A stretch of DNA of 64,000 bases from Petrosia ficiformis (taxonomy: Eukaryota > Porifera > Demospongiae > Haplosclerida > Petrosiidae), in assembly GCA_947044365.1 (NCBI GenBank), contig OX345640.1, forward strand, positions 4,328,001 to 4,392,000, in the 5' to 3' direction. Below the pieces are notes generated by a model that searched no databases, was not told the origin of the DNA, and saw nothing but the letters and a program-made list of their open reading frames with translations. This document shows, one piece after another, positions 23,801-34,499 of this stretch (within the stretch, counting starts at the first letter, position 1; each line of letters begins with the position of its first letter). Made by a program: the position numbers and the translations under genes.

Positions 23801-26800
23801 GGTAATTCATGAAAATTTAAATTCGCAAATACTCCAAAATGTCTTTTTTGCGAAAATATTCCACCACGAATAATTCCTGGCATACAGTATACAATTATAA
23901 CAAAGTGGGTGTGGCTAGAGCAAAACATTTCGTGTTTGCATACAGATACTCATACCCCCTATAGTTCTACAAACCTTCATTTGCCCCCCTTTCCCCTTAC
24001 ATAATCCCTGACTTTTACGTTAAACAGGTCAATTTATTCTGAAACATTGCACCTTTTCATGTTTTGTGGTACATAACATACCTTGCTTGAGGTACCTGAC
24101 TGCTTGCTAAATTTACACCACCAATCATTGCAGAACTACCAAATTGAGGAGGGGATCCAAATCCTGGAGCTACAAAAAAAAAGAAACAAGATATATGGAG
24201 AAAAAAACATCCCTATGATTAATTGTGTCTGCTTTTGGAATGACACAATTTCCTTAACTATGTATACAATGCATATGTGACACTAGCATATATATATTGT
24301 ATAAATAATAACCAAGACTTTTGATAAGCTCATAATGATACAAACAAACTTTTTGTACAAATTTATAGTGCAATTAATCAATTCAAACTGACTGTGGTTG
24401 AGGTCCCATAGCAATGTACAGGTGATTCTACTTCAGCAATAGTGTTGTTTTAGTTAAACTATAACTATAACTAAAATTCCTTTTAGTAAGGTTTTGTGAC
24501 TTTTAGTTAACTAAACTATAATTAAATTACAGGTCTACTGTAATAACTATAACTAACTAAAATGAAAATTGGCCAGTACAAATATACTGTAAGTGTCTTG
24601 AAAACAGTGGTGTCCTCATTTCATGGGTGAATTTATATTATAAAGCACAGTTTAGGACATTTATAAGTGTCCTCAATACAGGGGTGTCCTCATTTCATGG
24701 GTGAATTTATATTATAAAGCACAGTTTAGGAAATTTATAAGTGTCCTCAATACAGGGGTGTCCTCATTTCATGGGTGAATTTATATTATAAAGCACAGTT
24801 TAGGACATTTATAAGTGTCCTCAATACAGGGGTGTCCTCATTTCATGGGTGAATTTATATTATAAAGCACAGTTTAGGACATTTATAAGTGTCCTCAATA
24901 CAGGGGTGTCCTCGACTTTCACTGTAATGAATTTCAAACAGAACATAAACAAAGGAGCTATGAATGAATGAAAGCTTTAACATTTAAACCTCCTAGTAAG
25001 ATAATTACTAATATGTGACTTACTAGTATGACTCATTATGAGAGGAGAGGGACCAAGCCCCATCCTGGGACCAACAGAAGGTAGTGGTTGAACCATACTA
25101 GGAGAGGGACCAAGCCCCATCCTGGGACCAACAGAAGGTAGTGGTTGAACCATACTAGGAGAGGGACCAAGCCCCATCCTGGGACCAACAGAAGGTAGTG
25201 GTTGAACCATACTAGGAGAGGGACCAAGCCCCATCCTGGGACCAACAGAAGGTAGTGATTGAACCATACTAGGAGAACTCTGAAATGAAACTAAATTACA
25301 GAATATCATGTGAATGATTTTTAATAAAGATAGTTCATGTCATTACCTCGAGATGGCTGGAAAAAACTGGAGGCTGTTGTTCTCTAGAAGGAAAGGAATA
25401 CAGCAGACCAAGTGACAACATTAATATAATTGAAAGGCTCAGAATCATATTGGACTAACACAAAATCAACTTGTCCATACTACATAAATATGCATTAAAA
25501 ATCTCCACTACCAAATATGAAATATTTTTGATATCTTCAATTTTCTGAAACATATTTTGGAGTGTTTTCATGTTAACCTGGATATATGGATGTTAGTCCA
25601 CTATGGTCCTAAGCTGTTCAATTTTAGTTGAATCCTAAATCAACAAGTACCTTAATGAGGTACAATGTCAATATCCATACATACATGTATATGTACATGT
25701 ATGCATACACGTACACATACATGCTACACGTACACATACATGTACATGCTACATGTACCTGTATTGTAAGTGTTCAAAGTACATGTAATACTTGTAAATT
25801 TAAATTTCATCTTACGTTATGAGGATGGTTCCTCAGATCGTAGATGTCTATAGTAATTGCAGTATAGAAGAAATGGATAGCATACCTGAGTGAATGCAGT
25901 AGAAGATTGTAATGTACTATGTAGTCTGCATTCCATGTAAACGAGATTGAATCCCTGACATGTTGGTCAATGTTGTTGGAGGAGGTTTGGTTATATTGGG
26001 TTGAGCTCCAGGGAATGGAAACTGTAGAGGCTTAAATGTACTTGTACTACCTTTAGACACAGAAGCATTAGAATGAGAAACACTGAATGGTACATTGGAA
26101 TGTATTGAGCTTACAGGAGTAGTAACATTGGATGAGTATACAGGTGCATTGGAATGTATTAAGCTTATAGGAGTAGTAACGCTGGATGTATATACAGGTG
26201 CATTGGAATGTGTTAAGCTTATAGGAGTAGTAGAATGAGTAACACTGGATGAGTATACAGGTGCATTGGAATGTATTAAGCTTATAGAAGTAGTAGAATG
26301 AGTAACACTGGATGAGTATACAGGTGCATTGGAATGTGTTAAGCTTATAGGAGTAGTAGAATGAGTAACACTGGATGAGTATACAGGTGCATTGGATTGT
26401 ATTAAGCTTATAGGAGTAGTAGAATGAGTAACACTGGATGTGTATACAGGTGCATTGGAATGTGTTAAGCTTATAGGAGTAGTAGAATGAGTAACACTGG
26501 ATGTGTATACAGGTGTATTGGATTGTATAAAGCTTATAGGAGTAGTAGAATGAGTAACACTGGATGTGTATACAGGTGCAATTGGATTGTATTGAGCATT
26601 CTGGTGATATAGTGACTGGTGGCTTAGATGTAGTCAAAGAGGTTGCTGTTGAAATAATTAATAAAGATGATGACAGTGTAACACTCAAAGGCATGTGAGA
26701 CAATGGAGGAGGAAATGAAGACATCATTCTGCTTTGAGGAGTTATCAAATTATAAGGAGGAAGTGAGCCAGTGGGAACCGCTGAACTATAAAGAAGATTA

Positions 26801-29800
26801 CTGATAGGTGGTTTGGCCGAGGCTAATGTCACATTTGTAGGAGTGGTAATGATAGTACTAGAGCTGAATGTCGTTGTTCTAGATTGAGTGCCAATTGAAA
26901 TTCCTTTGGATACTGGTCCCATTCCGAAACTAGGTGTCATTGTTCCAATCTGTGATCCTAGCCCCAAACCAGGTCCTAACATTCCTGGTCCTCCTCCCAT
27001 TCCATCAGATCTTGAAGATTGTGGAGGTGTGAGTGATGTCGAAACTGGAGTTCTATCAAATGTAATAGTCTTTTTATTAGAATAGATATACCCAACACCA
27101 TCTGTAATAATTCCACCAGTTGGGCTAGAGGGTTTAGGGCAGGTAGATAGGACAGATGATGTAGAGGCACTTGGGGTTCTCTTGAAATAGAGATAGGTGT
27201 AACTGCTTTTACACTTTCTTCATTTACACTTTCATCACCAGGATGAGATACAGTATAAGGTATGGAGTTCAGCATTTCCTATGGAAGTGATGTTTGACTT
27301 GGAGATATATCTACAAAAGAGTTAATAGATGTGATAATTAAATATTGTATAACGAGAGCAATCATTATAGGTCTTCTTATCAGTGTCCAGTGGTGTGGAA
27401 ACAGTCAGTCATCCAGGACATCGTCTAAATCTCCTGTATACAAAGTATATGGGGAGCAGGACAAGAGTGATGAAAATAGGTCAAAATGTCTGGTAGTCAG
27501 CTCAATGTTTCCACACCCCTGTCAGAGTCTAACTGAATAGTAACAATGTGAGTACATTCAATTGTTATATAATACATATTTTTTAATTAACGAATTAAAT
27601 TAGTGTTATTTCAGTTAATTAAACTAAAACAGATATTAGTGACTTTTAGCAATGAAACTACAATTAAATTACAAGTCTATTGTGATAACTAAACCCCAAA
27701 ATAGCCAATAATAGACACTTTTAGTTAGTTAACTAAAACTAAAACCCTTTTAGTAAGCCTAATATTATTTTAGTTAATCAATTACATGTACATGTATAAA
27801 TAAACTAAAAATTTGAAAAAGCTATCATACATGTACTATAATAATTATAACTAAAGGTCATTCACGCTCACTATGACCTCAGAGAAATGTTCATAACTTT
27901 AGTTTACTAACAATCTTTTTACCTGTACCATTTTCATATAATTGTCCTTCCCGTTCTTTTTTGTGTATGTCAAACTTCAATCCATTGCTTCATTATTGAG
28001 TTACAATATAATCATGTATTAACCTTATGACATTAAACTATACACTATATTACATATAGTCATCACATCCTAATTTTGAGGACATAGTGAATGTGAACAG
28101 ACTATAAAAGTATTATCATACTAGTCTAAAGGGACATGGACAATTGATGGTAAACTTTCGCTTGATAGTCTCATAATTATGTACAGTATACAAACCTGAC
28201 GGAGATGGTGAACTAGGAGTATGTGAAGGTGATACCACTTGTTCAAAAGCTACAGATGAAAACAGAACAATAGTTAGAAATATGACTATAAATATGTATA
28301 CACATGTACATACAATATATATATATATATATATATATTATTTACACATACATGTATAATTATATACTTTATAATTATATATACATGTACATTATGTAGA
28401 TATCATACTATTTGTGATACCATCAACCTTGTGGGCCAACCCTGTCCTTGATATTTGGGACAACAATGTACCGGGTCTTGATTTTCATCAGATGTTGTTG
28501 TAGTAGTTTCAACCTTTTCTTTTCATCTGGGCTGATCTCTGGCTTTTTCAGTGCTCGATATGGTACATAATCAGGAGTAACAAGGGCTGAGGCTGAATTA
28601 CCTACACAAAAACATGTACATGTATATTGAGACTCTTAAATGTACAATGTATTTTATGGATAGAATCAGGAATAACAAGGGCTGAGGCTGAATTACATGT
28701 ACATGTACCTACACAAAAACATGTACATGTATATTGAGACTCTTAAATGCATTTTTTGGGACAGAATCAGGTGTGACAAGGACTAAGGCTGAATTACAGT
28801 ATAGTATAGTGTGGCTAGCTAAAACACTACATGTACTGCAAGTACATGTAGTGTATGTACATGTACATGTACATGTATTGTATGTACTGCATGTACATGT
28901 ACTACATTCAGGTGGAACTTGATAATAAATTTAAATACTATTCAAAATGGATCATCAAATTCAATATTAAAAATGAATTTTTTCGCAATATGAATTGTAC
29001 CTTCAGTGTTTTCACTTGTGCACTCAGGTGTCCATGATTGTGGGAGGATGTTCAATGCCTTCATTTGATTGGCCAATTTATCAAGGGCAGCAGACTATTT
29101 GTAAAATGAATAAATACATGTATGATGATTTTATAGTTATTTGAATTAGCTTTATGTAATAGTTAGAACACACTTTACTGTAATTACGTGTTTTAATGTA
29201 GCACAAGGGCGGGTCAATAAAGGTTGTGTTTACATAATGCATGAGCAGAAGGCAAGTGTGTTATGTAAACGAGACCTTTATTGACTGCCCAAGTGCTAAA
29301 TTGAAACATATAACGAACTGTCAAGTGTGTTGTAAGTGATTTATTGACGATCTGGTGAACTACCATTGTTGTTGGAGCAGCTTCGTTAGTAGAGGTGAGC
29401 AAAGTGTGCAATAACTAACTTATTGCACGCGAAAGTGTGCAATAAGTGATTTAATGTTCAATCATGTGACCCATTATCTGCACTCTGATTGGCCACAGGT
29501 CACATGATCAGCAATAACATTTATTAACAAAATATTTATTAATAAAAACTGAACATTTCAACAGATTTTCTTCAGCATGGTCAAAACATGTGGTTTTCAT
29601 TAATAAACATTTTATTAATAAAGATAATTTCTACCGTGTTCATAATACTCAAATAACATTACTAAAACACGATGAACAGTATCTATCATATATATTATGA
29701 TGAATATTATGCCCAGTTATCATCATGTGTGTATACCTGATTTAAATTCATATAAAATGATATAAATACATGTATAGTAGAACTTCCCAATTCCAGACAT

Positions 29801-30443
29801 TAAGGACGGGTTGATTATGAAAACGATTATTGTCTGTGCAAGTATCACGATTATTGCGATTATTGGCTACCTTACATATGTATGTAGATTTCATTCAACA
29901 ATCAAATTGATACCTTTTATTTGTTGGGTAAACAATGTTGAACAACTGATTTAGATGTGATAGTACTGAAAACCTGAAGCTATGGCACAATAATCATTAT
30001 TTTTGTGACCACGATATGGCAATATTTAGACGATATGATTATCACAGGAAATTTTAATCACTATAGGGACCAAGTAAACTGTCCTAATTACAGAGGTTGT
30101 CCTCATTTCAGCGGTGAACTTATATTATATGCATATACAATCATACATTTATGTACAGCTTGGGACATCTTTAACTGTCCTCTAAACAGGGGTGTCCTCC
30201 AGGGAGCTTGGAATAAAAATGTTTCACTGTATATTATACTGTACCTGTACTCTAATAATATCCCTGTGACATCGTATTGCAGCATACATATTTTGAGAAT
30301 ACGGAGTTCTCATAGGGCGTCTGTATGAAATGAAAATGAACTAATAGAATATTAACAGTATTTTATGATGACTTAACCTTCCTCTGTATCTCTCTAAATC
30401 TGTTCTTTTCTCTAATTCATTATCTAACTGAGCATTGACTTCC
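20834..30443 (-). CDS. FG-repeat nucleoporin-like gene, C-terminal part (Nup214-like, tentative)
   Basis: Minus-strand exons with GT-AG borders and agreeing phases: 29094-29001, 28601-28428, 28249-28196, then a damaged large exon (27310-25886, listed separately), 25383-25347, 25279-25024, 24169-24082, 21850-21803 and 20918-20834 (stop). A further coiled-coil-like exon lies at 30443-30378, but its link to 29094 is not in phase. The C-terminus is rich in FG and GFG (APGFGSPPQFGSS, RLFGATGTGGG, QSFGSSFGDL), as in FG nucleoporins that line the nuclear pore; the upstream LDKLANQMKALNIL and DEKKRLKLLQQHL segments look helical. A coiled coil followed by a Ser/Thr/FG tail suits Nup214. The beta-propeller that Nup214 should begin with is not in the window. 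Gene reality fairly sure; identity moderate; whether this copy works is doubtful. Confidence 0.6.
21511..21790. repeat. MITE with long imperfect arms
   Basis: The two halves are inverted copies: ACACTTTGCCAC..GTCAATGAAG on the left pairs with TTCATTGAC..GAAAGTGTC on the right. Another member lies at 55985-56175. Confidence 0.7.
21959..23322 (+). mobile_element. Ginger-like DNA transposon remnant (H2C2 integrase piece, Ulp1-like protease, PHD finger)
   Basis: The imperfect TIRs begin TGTCACGTATAC and TGTCATGAAAAA, and GGTT flanks both sides (21955-21958, 23323-23326) as a 4-bp target duplication. From about 22164 the plus strand reads a 125-codon frame ending in an H2C2-type integrase zinc-binding start (HRILESCHSDPSSDHFG, RFYWREM). 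The catalytic core is gone. After an acceptor near 22593, a second exon carries an Ulp1/C48-like cysteine protease end (QSGSNDCGIFAIDFA, MRKHLIDCS), then a PHD-like finger (VYCSCRMPE..EWYH) broken by TGA at about 22994. Integrase, Ulp1-type protease and PHD modules together are known from Ginger-type transposons. This copy is an internally deleted relic inside an intron of the nucleoporin-like gene. Confidence 0.75.
23336..23890 (-). mobile_element. TIR element carrying a HIRAN-like fragment
   Basis: The left end ATACCGCATGCC and the complement of the right end, ATACTGTATGCC, begin arms of about 45 bp that share GGTGGAATATTTT. Between them, minus-strand 23698-23465 is open for 77 residues and starts MRGHHIYKDVW, EVLTCVREAGNDADSYSVA, VVGH. 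This matches the start of HIRAN-like domains common in cnidarian and sponge proteins. The downstream end of that domain is lost. It looks like a gene fragment caught between transposon ends; no clear target duplication was found. Confidence 0.6.
24609..24916. repeat. 74-bp tandem repeat, four copies
   Basis: GGTGTCCTCATTTCATGGG recurs at 24609, 24683, 24757 and 24831. The unit includes a GGACATTTATAAGTGTCC palindrome. A diverged single copy lies near 30095-30200. Confidence 0.92.
25045..25270 (-). repeat. 57-bp in-frame coding repeat
   Basis: Four near-identical 57-bp copies inside exon 25279-25024 encode a 19-residue unit, SPSMVQPLPSVGPRMGLGP. The period is a multiple of three and the exon phases hold, so it is a coding minisatellite, likely to vary in copy number. 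Confidence 0.9.
25886..27310 (-). pseudogene. Damaged copy of the large Ser/Thr-rich exon of the nucleoporin-like gene
   Basis: It starts at a good acceptor (27311) in the phase set by the exon before it, but reads an in-frame TAG at 27279-27281. A one-base loss relative to the plus-strand copy lies near 27137, a one-base gain near 26582, and a 13-bp insertion near 25920. The recognisable parts match the intact exon at 31975-33616 closely. The part encoding the FG-rich end of that exon is missing here. A 31-nt piece at 25916-25886 could still be a separate exon with fitting phase. As assembled, this copy cannot encode the full protein. Confidence 0.7.
26120..26590 (-). repeat. 63-bp coding-type tandem repeat
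   Basis: Seven to eight copies of a unit that reads APVYTSSVTHSTTPISLTH in the original frame; in this copy the frame is shifted by the upstream insertion. The plus-strand counterpart at 32640-32940 has fewer copies. Confidence 0.88.
29199..29298. repeat. Foldback palindrome, arms about 38 bp
   Basis: TAGCACAAGGGCGGGTCAAT at 29199 pairs with the segment ending AAGTGCTA at 29298 around a short loop. It is a small foldback or MITE core in a long intron. Confidence 0.75.
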
Positions 30444-31556
30444 CTGTGTGTGATTTGAATATAAGGGCTAGAATACATATTGTAACTATGGCATGAGCAA
30501 ATAATAAACAAATTTGAACATTTAATTGTTGGATTGTAAAGCAATTAAAACATTCTACTAATTAATTATGCCATCTCCACAGGGCAGAAATAGTGCAAGT
30601 GACACAGACAGCACAGAATAATTAGGCATTATGAATTACATATAAAAGATGTTCCTAGAACACATGCCCCACACAATACTGCATAATATTAGCTTAGTCA
30701 TTGACAGAACAGGAGAATATCTTCAGTTTCTTGAATAGACTCTCCATCTTTCAAAATAACATGTTACTATAATGACTGACTGAAAATGGTGGACTATTCA
30801 ACACAGATAATAAGAAAGCAGAGGAATTGTGGATACAGTGAACTGCAATGCCCACTTCAAGGTATGCTGATGTTCTTCGAAGACTAATTTCGAGCTTTTT
30901 TTTTCACAGACAGATAGATGGACAGAACCAATCACTTAACCCTCTGCGCAGCATACTGCGTGAGGTAATGAAGATAAAAGTATCCCTATTGATTGCTTTG
31001 TGGTGTCATCATTTGATCTTATTATTAGGGCTAGAATAGATACCCAATTATCCGCGAACTGAACATCTGGGTCTGTTTCTTTGTATCCAGGTACTCGTTT
31101 ATAATAATTGTGGATGCGCAGAAACCAAACACGTGAAATCAAAGTTGCAATAAAATGGCAGTTGATAAATGTCTTGTTCCATTTTACCAGCATTTTTGGC
31201 TTGTAGAGTACAGAACGATCTGTAGAAACACCAATGCTGCTTCTATAAACATCTATTGCCAACAAAAAAGATGAGGTAATACTGTATATTTTAGTCCACA
31301 CAAGTCATGAATTTTTAGAGCAATTATCTGGGTACCTGACTTTTATTGTGAACGGATATCCAGATAGTAAAAGACAGGATTTGTTCCAGCTCTACTTCTT
31401 ATTATTTTAATGGTTCTTCTAGAATCATTTGGAATACATTTCAGAAAGAATAGCTACATCTGTATTTTGTAAATAAGCTACAAGCAGCTTTAATTCTTCC
31501 TGCTGGTCTGTACAGATCAAGCATGTGTTCTTTTACTTGCCATGCTCATTAATTGA
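30444..31556. other. No further gene recognised
   Basis: Scattered short frames only. If the nucleoporin-like gene began normally, its upstream exons should lie here; none was recognised. Confidence 0.35.
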
Positions 31557-31770
31557 TTAAGTCCACCTGGAATGATGCAGCTTGCTTAACATGTACATCA
31601 GTAAAGAGCTTCTTATTTGGTCCTCTCTTTGGGCCACATGATATATTATCACTAGCAGCATTAACACTTTGTTAATTGGTTCAAGATGTATTCCCAATGG
31701 CATACACACTAACCATCTTCGAGCCAAATTGGCACATGCTTCAAAACGTATCAAAAACCCTGATGTACAT
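31557..31770 (-). repeat. Dispersed repeat with protein-like conservation
   Basis: The minus strand closely matches plus 58398-58605. Both copies can be read as a short open segment sharing LA..WLVC.PL..EPINK and MLLVIIY. It is probably a transposon fragment of unknown class. Confidence 0.65.
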
Positions 31771-31974
31771 GTACATGTATATTAGTTTGTGTCACATGCA
31801 CATTCATCTAATTATAGATAAGGATGGCACTGTGGGTCATAATAACTACATATTACAATACTTGATGTGTAATAATAAATTTATTATTATTACCAGAAGC
31901 CCATGAAAAAACAAAAGCGAAGGAGGGTGCAACTCCCACTCAATTAATTAAAATGGCTAAAGCCAGACATTTAG

Positions 31975-33616
31975 TTGGTGTTACTATCTCATCCTGGTGA
32001 TGAAAGTGTAAATGAAGAAAGTGTAAGAGCAGTTACACCTAGCTCTACTTCAAAAGAACCCCAAGTGTCTCTACATCATCTGTCCTATCTACCTGCCTCT
32101 AAACCCTCTAGCCCAACTGGTGGAATTATTACAGATGGCGTTGGGTATATCTATTCTAATAAAAAGACTATTACATTTGATAGAACTCCAGTTTCGACAT
32201 CACTCACACCTCCACAATCTTCAAGATCTGATGAAATGGGAAGAGGACCAGGAATGTTAGGACCTGGTTTGGGGCTAGGATCACAGATTGGAACAATGAC
32301 ACCTAGTTTCAGAATGGGACCAGTATCCAAAGGAATTTCAATTGGCACTCAATCTGGAACAACGACATTCAGTTCTAGTACTATCATTACCACTCCTACA
32401 AATGTGACATTAGTCTCAGCCAAACCACCTTTCAGTAATCTTCTTTATAGTTCAGCGGTTCCCACTGGCTCACTTCCTCCTTATAATTTGATAACTCCTC
32501 AAAGCAGAATGATGTCTTCAATACCTCCTCCATTGTCTCACATGCCTTTGAGTGTTACATTATCATCATCTTTATTAACTATTTCAACAGCGAGCTCTTT
32601 GACTACGTCTAAGCCAGTCACTATATCACCAGAAAGCTTAATACATTCCAATGCACCTGTATACACATCCAGTGTTACTCATTCTACTACTCCTATAAGC
32701 TTAACACATTCCAATGCACCTGTATACACATCCAGCATTACTACTCCTATAAGCTTTATACAATCCAATACACCTGTATACACATCCAGTGTTACTCATT
32801 CTACTACTCCTATAAGCTTAACACATTCCAATGCACCTGTATACACATCCAGCATTACTACTCCTATAAGCTTAATACATTCCAATGCACCTGTACATAC
32901 ATCCAATGTTACTAGTCCTGTAAGCTCAATACATTCCAATGCACCATTCAGTGTTCCTCATTCCAATGCTCCTGTGTCTAAAGGTAATACAAGTACATTT
33001 AAGCCTTCACAGTTTCCATTCCCTGGAACTCAACCCAGTATAACCAAACCTCCTCCAACAACATTGACCAACATGTCAGGGATTCAATTTCGTTTACATG
33101 GAATGCAGACTCAATCTTCAGTAGTTGGTAACTCACTCACTGAAGTACCGGTATCATCATCATTTGTAGCTACACAGTTCAGTGTAACTTCTACAGCCTC
33201 TTTGACGTATTCTGTTAATACAGTGCCTACAAAACCATCCACATCTACTAAACCATCCACCACAAGTAAACAAGACTCTATCACAACAGTTACTAGTACG
33301 ATTCCATCGCTGTCATCATCCCTCACTGTTCCTACTATGACTAAATCTTTCTCTTTCACTCCTGGAGCAAATTTCTCTTTTGGATCACCTGGAGGAGGAG
33401 TGAGATCATCGACTACTTCAGGACCATTTGTATTTGGAGGGTCCACACCAAATTCTACCAGCCCTTTTACCATGTTCCATACATCTGCACCATTAGGACA
33501 TCCACTTCCTCCTGTGTCTTTTTCTTTCAGCAGTCCAATTTCAAGTCTTAGCAGTAGTCAAGGAATTAATACTTCCTCAGCCCAAACCATTCATAAGCCA
33601 GTTCCTACCACAATTG
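31975..33616 (+). CDS. Intact large exon of an FG/Ser-Thr-rich nucleoporin-like protein, inverted copy
   Basis: The exon is open for 547 codons between an acceptor (TTTAG at 31970-31974) and a donor (G|GTAAGT at 33617). It has no start codon of its own at the acceptor, so it is an internal exon. It begins LSHPGDESVNEESV and is rich in Ser, Thr and Pro. It carries imperfect 21-residue repeats (residues about 220-320) and ends with FG-type motifs (FSFTPGANFSFGSPGG, GPFVFGG). Its end phase would fit the 31-nt and 37-nt exons on the opposite strand at 25916 and 25383, suggesting it is the displaced original of the damaged exon at 27310-25886. No neighbouring plus-strand exons were found. FG proteins form the nuclear-pore barrier; identity as Nup214-like is tentative. 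Confidence 0.65.
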
Positions 33617-34499
33617 GTAAGTGATTCAGTATAATTGGATTGGTACCAATTCACCTACTCCCAAATCACCTACTGCTGTTTCACCTACTTATCGTAAATT
33701 AGTGTCAATTTGCATACTGTTTTAAAATAGTAACTTTTGATGTTCTCTGTGGGAAATTAAAACATTCATCACTTACTTTGAGGAAGCATGGGTAATTGGA
33801 AGATTTCCTCTTAATCTATAGAATATATATGTGAAAGGACACAATCACTTAAAAGGTTGGCATAACATTCTTAAAAAGATAGTTGGTAAGGCTCACCCGA
33901 ACATCTTTAAGTAATTACTAGTTATTACTATTGTATCATTGACACTATTTTTTAAATGAAAATTAAAGAGTAAGTGAATTGATACTATTTGACAATAAGT
34001 AGGCGAAATGGGACTATCCTATATCGTTATATACATGTATGACCAACTCTGAGAGAATCAGTCCCTGTGTTATTTAATTCATGAGGCAACATCCTGTCCT
34101 CTGTTCTTGCTTTGTATGATTAGGTGACAGAGTTTGATATGCAAGAATACTTACAAGTGTACTTCCTGGATTAGAAATTTTATTGGCTTCCTATGCAAAA
34201 TTGATGAATAGCGGACATTTAAAGAGAAGCCATTACCTCTGAATGTAGTCAAATCCTGTTAGAAGCTGTCTCATCTCTGTGTCAGAGATCAAAATTCATT
34301 TAGTAAATAATTATTTTAAATGGTAGAAATTTAGCAAATTTTAGACATTTTGTGATTCACAATCCCACACAGTCACACTCAATAGTTGTTTGTAAAATAC
34401 TAAATATTACCCATTATAGTACATTGACTAGAAAATTAGTACCCACAAATAATATAATTGACTAGAAAATTAGTACCCACAAATAATATAATAGTAGTC
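33617..34499. other. Intron or intergenic, no gene seen
   Basis: AT-rich, no recognisable exon follows the 33616 donor. From about 34380 the sequence merges into the satellite-like repeats. Confidence 0.4.

Noticed and set aside
24609..24916. CRISPR-like regular repeat array (also 25045-25270 and 55511-55745)
   Set aside because: No spacers; units are contiguous tandem repeats in a eukaryotic locus.
33111..33473. 120-residue minus-strand frame opposite the large FG exon
   Set aside because: Antisense shadow of the Ser/Thr-rich exon; no splice or domain support.
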